8,105 bases of DNA from REEB481 sp039796915 (lineage in GTDB: Bacteria > Bacteroidota > Bacteroidia > NS11-12g > UBA955). Positions within the stretch are counted from its first letter, which is position 1; every line of letters begins with the position of its first letter. Location of the stretch: NCBI GenBank assembly GCA_039796915.1, contig JBDKIU010000205.1, positions 1 through 8,105 of the forward strand, given 5' to 3'. The notes beneath the pieces are model-generated. The model was given only the letters and a program-made list of their open reading frames with translations. It did not search any database and was not told the origin of the DNA. Below are positions 1 through 5,833 of the stretch, piece by piece. A program made the translations under genes and the position numbers.

Positions 1-253
1 CCTGAATTTTGTCCACGTCCGGCCGCTTCATGTCGCCGATGAACTGCCGGGCATAGGCGGAAAAGCTGTCCAGGTAGCGGCGTTGACCTTCGGCGAAAAT
101 GGTATCGAAGGCCAGGCTGGACTTGCCGCTGCCGCTTACGCCGGTAAAAACGATGAGTTTGTTTCTGGGAATGCTGAGGTCCAGCGCCTTGAGGTTGTGT
201 TCACGGGCACCAAACACATCAATGGAACCGGTATCTTCTGGAACTTCAGGCAT
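1..253 (-). CDS. uvrA: UvrA, excinuclease ABC subunit A (N-terminal part only)
   Basis: UvrA is the damage-recognising ATPase of nucleotide excision repair; it loads UvrB onto distorted DNA in the cytoplasm. Only about the first 84 residues are present, since the gene runs off the left edge. They match the UvrA N-terminus closely: the IDVFGAREHNLK opening (residues 11-22), a Walker A loop GVSGSGKS at 38-45, then LAFDTIFAEGQRRY and FSAYARQF, and finally RPDVDKIQ at the edge. I chose the ATG at 251-253 because it places the conserved VFGAREHNLK segment near the start, as in other UvrA proteins. In-frame ATGs at 283 and 328 would add 10 or 25 residues with no family resemblance. The gene is divergent from the MarC-family gene. 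No convincing promoter was seen for it. The family assignment is secure; the start is less so. Confidence 0.95.
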   Translation of the reverse strand, partial: MPEVPEDTGSIDVFGAREHNLKALDLSIPRNKLIVFTGVSGSGKSSLAFDTIFAEGQRRYLDSFSAYARQFIGDMKRPDVDKIQ

Positions 254-365
254 GGTCAGCGGGGCGCGCGAAATTACGCCCATTTTGCCGAAGTGGATGT
301 TGTTGGTGGGAAAATAGACATGCACCATTAGCGCAGTTTCCGAATGGTGGGTATTTCCTGCACCA

Positions 366-399
366 TTGCCGTAAATCCTTCCCCTTGCCGATACCTTTG
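366..399 (+). promoter_or_regulatory. Candidate Bacteroidota-type promoter of the MarC-family gene
   Basis: TACCTTTG at 392-399 is an exact match to the Bacteroidota -7 consensus TAnnTTTG. A TTG at 366-368 lies 23 bases upstream, at the long end of the spacing known for -33 TTG/TTTG elements in this phylum. The -7 element ends only four bases before the ATG at 404, so transcription would start at or next to the start codon and the mRNA would be leaderless or nearly so. This rests on motif matching alone. Confidence 0.45.
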
Positions 400-403
400 C
401 CCC

Positions 404-964
404 ATGGAATTGCATGAAGTGCTGACCGTGAGTTTTACCCTGTTTGCGGTGATCGACATGATTGGAGCGGTGCCGCTCATCGTTACGCTCAAAGAGAAAA
501 TTCCCGGCATCCACGCGCTGAAGGTCACTATGGCCTCGGCCATCCTCATGTTGGGATTTCTTTTTGCCGGTGAACCATTCCTACGCTACCTCGGCGTGGA
601 CGTACAGTCGTTTGCCATCGCGGGAAGTATTGTGATGTTCATCCTCGGACTGGAAATGGTGCTGGGCATCCATGTGTTCAAACACGATCCGGATCTGAAT
701 ACAGGCAACATCGTTCCTGTGGCTTTTCCCATCATCGCCGGCTCTGGAACCTTAACCACCATCATGTCGTTGAAAAGCACCTATTCCGATCTGGTGATCA
801 GCACCGGCATTGCCCTCAACCTGCTGGTTATTTTTGTGGTGGTGGGAAGCACGCGCTACATCCAGAAGAACCTGGGCCGCAGCGGACTGGAAGTGATGCG
901 TAAATTTTTCGGCGTCATCCTGCTGGCCATAGCGGTGAAGATTTTCCGCGCCAACCTGTTCTGA
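404..964 (+). CDS. MarC-family inner-membrane protein
   Basis: This 186-residue protein belongs to the MarC (UPF0056) family of integral membrane proteins. The molecular function of the family is not established; the old link to multiple antibiotic resistance is not well supported. About six hydrophobic segments are visible (roughly residues 5-29, 39-60, 66-90, 105-125, 130-150 and 164-182). Family marks include the AVIDMIGAVPLIVTL segment in helix 1 and VPVAFPIIAGSGTLTT at 104-119. Two positions differ from the usual form: DMIG replaces DPxG in helix 1, and AGSG replaces AGPG in the central loop. I chose ATG 404 because the helix-1 family alignment begins there. An in-frame ATG at 344 would add 20 polar, cysteine- and proline-containing residues unlike the family. 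The stop lies six bases from the end of the convergent ABC ATPase gene. Confidence 0.9.
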   Translation: MELHEVLTVSFTLFAVIDMIGAVPLIVTLKEKIPGIHALKVTMASAILMLGFLFAGEPFLRYLGVDVQSFAIAGSIVMFILGLEMVLGIHVFKHDPDLNTGNIVPVAFPIIAGSGTLTTIMSLKSTYSDLVISTGIALNLLVIFVVVGSTRYIQKNLGRSGLEVMRKFFGVILLAIAVKIFRANLF

Positions 965-970
965 AGCTGC

Positions 971-2551
971 TCAGCGGAAGCTGAACAAGTGTTTTGTGTA
1001 ATCCGTAGGCGGGTTTTGAAACAGCGCCACGGTTGGGCCGAAGGCGTCGGTTTTGCCCTGATACAGCACCAACAGGCGGTGGCTGATCCACGCCGCCACA
1101 TCCAGGTCGTGGGTGATGAACAGGTAACTGAGTTGTTTTTCAGATTGAAGACGGGCCAGCAGATTCAGCACCGAAGCCTGCACGCTCGGATCCAGGGCAG
1201 AAACGGATTCGTCAAGGATGATAACTTCCGGATGAGCGCACAAAGCGCGGGCAACACAAACCCGTTGACATTGTCCGCCGCTGAGTTCATGCGGATACGC
1301 ATTCCAGGTATGTTCCGGAAGACGCACATCGCGCAGGAGCTGCTCGGCTGCTTCCCGGATTCCCTGGCTTTGGTGTGGTTTCCTGCCGCCATATTTCAGC
1401 GCTTCTTCCAGGGTTTCCAGCACCTTCTGATGTGGATTCAGCGCCGCAAAAGGATCCTGAAAAACCAGTTGAACCACGCCCTGTGGAAGCTTGTCCTGCG
1501 CAGCCAGTCGGATGTTTCCCCTGAAATCCTTGTCCAGTCCGCAGATGATTCTGGCCAGGGTAGATTTCCCGCTGCCCGACTGACCCAGAATGCAGATGGT
1601 TTCGCCGCGGTGCAGGTCGAACTGAACATCGTGAAGCACCGGCCGGGAGGCGTTTCTGAATTGCTTTTGCCTGACCTGTATTTGGAGTTGAACAGGTAAT
1701 GCCGTGGGTTGAACCTCCTGACGTGCCTGCGGTTCTTCGTTGGGCACGGGAAGCGTTTGATGCCTTTTCTCCAACGTGGGACGGCAATCCAGCAGCATTT
1801 TGGTGTACGCGTGTTTGGGTTGGCGGAGCATGTGGGCGGCTGTGCCTTGTTCCACCACGTGACCGTGCTGCATCACCAGCAGCTGATCGGAATAAGCGCC
1901 CAGCAGTTCAAGGTCGTGAGAAACCAGCAGGAGCGAAACCCCGCGGGTTCGGCACAAATCAGTCATCAATGCGCATACCTGATGCTTCAGTTCTGCATCC
2001 AGCGCGGTGGTAGGTTCATCGGCCAGCAGCAATTCCGGATTGTTGGCCAGGGCCATGGCAATCATCAGACGTTGGCGTTGTCCACCGCTGATTTCATGCG
2101 GGTAGGCTTTCATGATGCGGTATGGATCCGGAAGCCCGGTTTCCCGAAGCAGTTCCAGGGCACGTTCCTGGCGGCGCTGCCGATTTGGCTCATCCATACA
2201 TTCCAGCAGCTGAGCGCCGCAGCGCATGGTTGGATTCAGCGCACTCATGGGTTCCTGGAAGATAAAGCCTATGCTTTTCCGCCGGAAGTTGCGCCAGCGG
2301 TCAACGGATTCAGCGCCTGTCCACAGGCTGGTTTCGCTGTTGCCGGAAAAAAGTAGCTGCCCGGAGGCCTTCAGGTTTTGGGGCAGCAGGCCTGCCAACG
2401 AAAGCAGGGAAAGGGTTTTGCCGGAACCGGATTCACCAGCAATGCCCACAATGGCTCCGCGGGATACCGACAGGCTGAGCGGCTGCACCAGCGTGCGCGT
2501 TGCTGAAGCAATGCTCCACGACTGAAGCGTTAACAGCTGCTGTTCCTTCAC
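971..2551 (-). CDS. Fused double-ATPase of a peptide-type ABC transporter (DppD-DppF/YejF-like)
   Basis: This 526-residue protein has two complete ABC ATPase domains in tandem, the arrangement of YejF- and GsiA-like proteins that power uptake of di- and oligopeptides or related solutes at the inner face of the cytoplasmic membrane. Domain 1 has Walker A GESGSGKT (39-46), Q-loop Q99, signature ISGGQRQR (154-161), Walker B LLLADEP (174-180) and switch H212. Domain 2 has Walker A GQSGSGKS (323-330), Q365, signature LSGGQCQR (423-430), Walker B VIILDES (443-449) and H481. A polar, proline-containing linker joins them at about 260-290. All catalytic residues are present, so both sites look active. 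The start is GTG (2549-2551): no in-frame ATG precedes Walker A, and an in-frame stop (that of the upstream MerR gene) lies just before it. No permease or binding-protein gene is in the window, so the substrate is unknown. The gap to the MerR gene is 45 bases, which is compatible with co-transcription. Confidence 0.93.
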   Translation of the reverse strand: MKEQQLLTLQSWSIASATRTLVQPLSLSVSRGAIVGIAGESGSGKTLSLLSLAGLLPQNLKASGQLLFSGNSETSLWTGAESVDRWRNFRRKSIGFIFQEPMSALNPTMRCGAQLLECMDEPNRQRRQERALELLRETGLPDPYRIMKAYPHEISGGQRQRLMIAMALANNPELLLADEPTTALDAELKHQVCALMTDLCRTRGVSLLLVSHDLELLGAYSDQLLVMQHGHVVEQGTAAHMLRQPKHAYTKMLLDCRPTLEKRHQTLPVPNEEPQARQEVQPTALPVQLQIQVRQKQFRNASRPVLHDVQFDLHRGETICILGQSGSGKSTLARIICGLDKDFRGNIRLAAQDKLPQGVVQLVFQDPFAALNPHQKVLETLEEALKYGGRKPHQSQGIREAAEQLLRDVRLPEHTWNAYPHELSGGQCQRVCVARALCAHPEVIILDESVSALDPSVQASVLNLLARLQSEKQLSYLFITHDLDVAAWISHRLLVLYQGKTDAFGPTVALFQNPPTDYTKHLFSFR

Positions 2552-2596
2552 AGCGGTAAAGATCTGACAATAGCTGCGACCGCCATGCGACTTTTT

Positions 2597-3550
2597 TTAA
2601 GCCTTCTGCGATTCTTGTTCAATAAAAGAAACAAACTCTGCCGGGTTGTTCATCACCAGCACATTGGCAGGGAAATGCAAATCCTTACGCTTCACCACCT
2701 GCATGCCGGTGAGCAGAATTTTGGTATGCGGCCAGCTTTTACTCATGGCATTGATGAAAATCTGGGTAGGCAGATTGGTATTTGCCGCCGTTAAGGTACA
2801 GAAGATGAAATCGGGAACATGCATGGAGAAAATGCTGTTCAGGTCTTCCAATGGCGTTGAAGTGCCCAGATAAATCACGCTTTGCGCCCGTGCGCGCAAG
2901 ATGTAGTTGGCAAACAGCAGGCTCAGGTCATGTGGTTCGCCTGCCGGAACAAAAAGCAGGTAACGCCGGGCTCCGGGGGCGGGAACCTGATTCAATTGAT
3001 CGATGGCCACATACAAGCGCTGCCGGATCAGGTTGGTGATGAAGTGTTCGTGGGCAGGATGGATGCTGCCGCCCAGCCACAACAGGCCGATGTGTTCCAT
3101 GAACGGGAAAATGATCCGGCTCATGGTTTCTTCCATGCCAATTTTTAGCACGTTCACCGCCAGGATTTTGTTGAATTCCCGCTCGTCAAACGTCATCATC
3201 GTGGCCACCAGCGCCTGAATCTGGCCTTCGTATTGCGTGTGGTTCTCGTGAATTTCCAGCGTGCGCTTTTGAACCTCTTCCCGAGTCATCTGCGCAATGG
3301 TTTTTATTTTGATGCCGTTGCTGGTCAGGATGGCCACGTTCAGCATGTATTTCAGGTCGTCTTCTTCGTAATACCTGATGTTGGTTTCGGTACGCTTGGG
3401 TTTCAGCAGGCCGTAGCGTTGTTCCCAGATGCGCAGCGTGTAGGCTTTGATGCCCGTGATATTCTCAATATCCTTGATAAAGTACTTATCCCGGAAAAAC
3501 TCTTTTCCCTTTCTTTGTTCTTCTGATATCAACCCCTCGCCATTCGCCAT
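2597..3550 (-). CDS. MerR-type regulator with cobalamin-binding domain (CarH/LitR-like photoreceptor)
   Basis: From the ATG at 3548-3550 this is a 317-residue protein. The N-terminus is a MerR winged helix: YFIKDIENITGIKAYTLRIW at residues 23-42, then EQRYG and RTETNIRYY. A helical B12-binding module follows, then a Rossmann-like cobalamin domain. W158-x9-E168-H169 is the W-x9-EH signature of CarH/LitR/CarA proteins, which packs against the upper face of cobalamin. GEPHDLS at 204-210 supplies the lower axial histidine (H207) in an E-x-H-x-x-S motif, where the canonical form ends in G. The later YLGTSTPLEDL fits the cobalamin-domain fold. In characterised members, adenosylcobalamin-bound tetramers repress in the dark and light breaks them apart; that this protein does so is inference. 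It is divergent from an SDR-photolyase pair, its probable target. The start is uncertain: ATG 3565 adds five residues and ATG 3604 adds eighteen. Confidence 0.92.
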   Translation of the reverse strand: MANGEGLISEEQRKGKEFFRDKYFIKDIENITGIKAYTLRIWEQRYGLLKPKRTETNIRYYEEDDLKYMLNVAILTSNGIKIKTIAQMTREEVQKRTLEIHENHTQYEGQIQALVATMMTFDEREFNKILAVNVLKIGMEETMSRIIFPFMEHIGLLWLGGSIHPAHEHFITNLIRQRLYVAIDQLNQVPAPGARRYLLFVPAGEPHDLSLLFANYILRARAQSVIYLGTSTPLEDLNSIFSMHVPDFIFCTLTAANTNLPTQIFINAMSKSWPHTKILLTGMQVVKRKDLHFPANVLVMNNPAEFVSFIEQESQKA

Positions 3551-3563
3551 ATTTGCTACATTC

Positions 3564-4475
3564 ATGACAAAAAAAATACTGATTACAGGAGCCAGTGGTC
3601 TCATCGGAAGCAGTTTAAAACGCCACCTGGAAGAAACAGGGCATCTGTGTGTAGTACTGTCTGCAAATAAAAAACAAAAAAATCAGGAACATCAGTTTTA
3701 TTGGAATCCGCAGAATGGAATCATTGATGAAGATTGTCTGGAAGGCGTGCATAGCATCATCCACCTGGCCGGTGCCGGAATTGCTGCCCGTCGCTGGTCT
3801 GAGGCGTATAAAAAAGAGATTCTGGATTCCAGGGTGAAGGGTGCACAACTGTTGTTACAACTGGCTATAAAAAAACAGCAGCACATTGCACATTTTATAA
3901 CTGCTTCCGGTGTTGGGATTTATCCCTCAGGAACCGGACAGCCATTAAACGAGCATTACAAAAACGGCACTGATTTTTTAAGCCATGTATGTGTTCAATG
4001 GGAAGCAGCTGCACAGCAGTTTGAGTCGATTGGCAGCAAGGTGTCGGCGTTGCGTACTTCTGTGGTTTTGGCCAAGTCCGGTGGTTTTCTGGAGCCGTTC
4101 AACACCTCCATGAAATTCGGGATTTTGCCTGTGCTTGGCCACAAAAAACAACAGCTCAGCTGGATTCATCTTAACGACATGGTGCGCATGTACGCGGCAT
4201 TGGTGGATGAAACCCTCGCTCCCGGAATTTACAATGCTTCAGCACCTGAATCCTGCGCGCAGGACCTGTTTCTGAAAACACTGGCCGCTGCCGCGGGAAA
4301 AAAATGCTTCTTTCCACGTATATCGCCTTTTTTGGTGCGCCTGATTTTTGGTGAACAGTCGGCGTTGTTGCTGAGCGACCAGCAGGTGGTGCCTGAGAAA
4401 CTTTTACAGCAGGGCTTTGTTTTTAAGTATCCTACTTTAGAAGCAGCTTTAGCACAGATTTATGCCCCAAAATAA
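3564..4475 (+). CDS. TIGR01777-family NAD(P)-binding SDR protein (SDR39U1/YfcH-like)
   Basis: This 303-residue protein is an atypical/extended short-chain dehydrogenase-like protein of the TIGR01777 family (YfcH in E. coli, SDR39U1 in animals), whose substrate is unknown. The dinucleotide-binding loop TGASGLIG is at residues 8-15, HLAGAGIAARRW at 67-78, and TASGVGIY at 113-120. The classical SDR Y-x-x-x-K catalytic pair is not visible there. SWIHLNDMVRM (199-209) and the C-terminal DUF1731 segment (about 252-300, with FGEQSALLLSDQQVVPEKLL) complete the family pattern at normal length. The start is set by MTKKILITGASG at ATG 3564; an in-frame ATG at 3447 lies inside the regulator gene and adds unrelated residues. 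The last 14 bases overlap the photolyase gene, which implies translational coupling. The 5' part is much more AT-rich than its neighbours, with only 19 G or C in 3661-3720. The name 'cell division inhibitor' sometimes given to this family is not supported here. Confidence 0.92.
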   Translation: MTKKILITGASGLIGSSLKRHLEETGHLCVVLSANKKQKNQEHQFYWNPQNGIIDEDCLEGVHSIIHLAGAGIAARRWSEAYKKEILDSRVKGAQLLLQLAIKKQQHIAHFITASGVGIYPSGTGQPLNEHYKNGTDFLSHVCVQWEAAAQQFESIGSKVSALRTSVVLAKSGGFLEPFNTSMKFGILPVLGHKKQQLSWIHLNDMVRMYAALVDETLAPGIYNASAPESCAQDLFLKTLAAAAGKKCFFPRISPFLVRLIFGEQSALLLSDQQVVPEKLLQQGFVFKYPTLEAALAQIYAPK

Positions 4476-5766
4476 CCTCGCGGTTTTCTGGTTCCGACGC
4501 GACTTACGATACAACGACAATGCCGGTTTGGAGGCAGCCCTGCAATCGGGTTTGCCCGTTTTGCCCATCTTCATCTTTGACCAAGCCATTCTGGAACCTT
4601 TGCAGGATCGAAGCGATGCCAGGGTTGCCTTCATCCATGAACAACTGACAGCGCTGGATGCGCATTTTCGTAGTCTCGGCAGCGGTTTGCTGGTGCTCCA
4701 TCAAAAACCTGAAGACGCATGGCAGGAACTGTGCAGCAAGTTTTCCATCAAAGCCGTTTATACCAACCGCGATTATGAACCTTATGCGCGCAGCAGAGAT
4801 GCTGCCATTCAGGAACTGTTGAACAGGCAGGGCGTGGCTTTTCACACGTTTAAGGATCAGGTGATTTTTGAACAGGATGAAGTGGTTAAGGACGATGGAC
4901 TGCCTTACACGGTATTCACACCGTTCAGCAAGAAGTGGAAACTGAGGCTACAGCAGACCGGCATTCCGGCGTTTCCTTCGGAAGCGCATGGATCAGCTTT
5001 GTGGAAATGGCCGGGTCAGCAACTGCCATCATTGCAGGAACTCGGTTTTACTGCGCCCGCGGCCAACTTCCCCAGCAAGGAAGTAGGCGATGATTTAATC
5101 CTGAACTATGGTCAACGCCGCGACATTCCTTCCGTGCGCGGAACCAGCAGACTGAGCGTGCACCTGCGCTTTGGAACCATCAGTGTGCGTGATTTGGCAC
5201 GCAGGGCGCTGACGCTGAGTGAAACATACCTCAACGAACTCATCTGGCGTGAGTTTTACATGCAGATTTTATGGCATTTCCCGCATGTGGTACATGGCGC
5301 ATTCAAGCCGGCGTACGACAGGATTGAATGGATCAATGATGCGGAACAATTCAGGCGCTGGTGCACAGGAACTACGGGTTATCCAATCATAGATGCCGGC
5401 ATGCGCGAACTCAACGCCACCGGTTTTATGCACAACCGCGTGCGCATGATTGTGGCGAGTTTTCTGTGCAAAAACCTGCTCATCGACTGGCGCTGGGGCG
5501 CTGATTATTTCGCCGAAAAACTGCTCGATTTTGAATTGGCTTCGAACAACGGTGGTTGGCAATGGGCCGCAGGCAGCGGGGTAGATGCTGCGCCTTATTT
5601 CCGGGTATTCAATCCAACCCTGCAATCGCAGCGTTTTGATCCTCAGGGTAAATACATCCGGCAATGGGTTCCTGAATATGGAACGCCGGCGTATCCCAGG
5701 CCAATGGTAGATTTTGCCGCCACGCGGAAACGCTGTCTTGACGTTTACAAGGCCGCACTTGGCTGA
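4462..5766 (+). CDS. phr: Class I deoxyribodipyrimidine (CPD) photolyase
   Basis: This 434-residue flavoprotein is predicted to split UV-induced cyclobutane pyrimidine dimers using blue light. The N-terminal antenna domain opens with VFWFRRDLRYNDNAGL (residues 8-23). The C-terminal FAD domain has GTSRLSVHLRFGTIS (227-241) and NELIWREFY (258-266). The electron-transfer tryptophan triad equivalent to E. coli W306, W359 and W382 is intact at W290, W343 and W366. The asparagine near flavin N5 is N362. Residues that contact the CPD in the E. coli enzyme are also present: E259, W262, N325, R326, M329 and W368. These point to a repair photolyase rather than a signalling cryptochrome, although the second chromophore cannot be told. 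At the position of E. coli W338 there is phenylalanine (F322). The gene starts at ATG 4462 inside the end of the SDR gene (14-base overlap), so the two are almost certainly one operon, probably controlled by the divergent CarH-like regulator. Confidence 0.96.
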   Translation: MPQNNLAVFWFRRDLRYNDNAGLEAALQSGLPVLPIFIFDQAILEPLQDRSDARVAFIHEQLTALDAHFRSLGSGLLVLHQKPEDAWQELCSKFSIKAVYTNRDYEPYARSRDAAIQELLNRQGVAFHTFKDQVIFEQDEVVKDDGLPYTVFTPFSKKWKLRLQQTGIPAFPSEAHGSALWKWPGQQLPSLQELGFTAPAANFPSKEVGDDLILNYGQRRDIPSVRGTSRLSVHLRFGTISVRDLARRALTLSETYLNELIWREFYMQILWHFPHVVHGAFKPAYDRIEWINDAEQFRRWCTGTTGYPIIDAGMRELNATGFMHNRVRMIVASFLCKNLLIDWRWGADYFAEKLLDFELASNNGGWQWAAGSGVDAAPYFRVFNPTLQSQRFDPQGKYIRQWVPEYGTPAYPRPMVDFAATRKRCLDVYKAALG

Positions 5767-5833
5767 TGTGAGTGCCGCTTGATTGGCGCGTACGTCAGGA
5801 TGCTTTTTCATTTTTTCGATGTTATTTGCGGAT

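Noticed and set aside
961..983. GCTG/CAGC and AGCT repeats at the marC-ABC convergent junction as a terminator.
   Set aside because: The possible stem is only four pairs with a two-base loop, overlaps the coding ends and has no T-run. I could not support a terminator.
989..2356. Long plus-strand open frames (236 and 215 residues) opposite the ABC ATPase gene.
   Set aside because: They are antisense to a protein with complete and correctly ordered ABC motifs, their translations look like no family, and they end without conserved features. They are reading-frame shadows of a GC-rich gene.
3447..3563. Possible 39-residue N-terminal extension of the SDR protein from ATG 3447.
   Set aside because: It runs inside the conserved MerR helix-turn-helix coding region, and TIGR01777 proteins begin directly with the KILITGASG segment, so ATG 3564 is the better start.
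5767..5833. GCACT...AGTGC at the end of photolyase as a terminator before the Wzi-like gene.
   Set aside because: The stem is five pairs with mismatches on both sides and no T-run. It is too weak to call.
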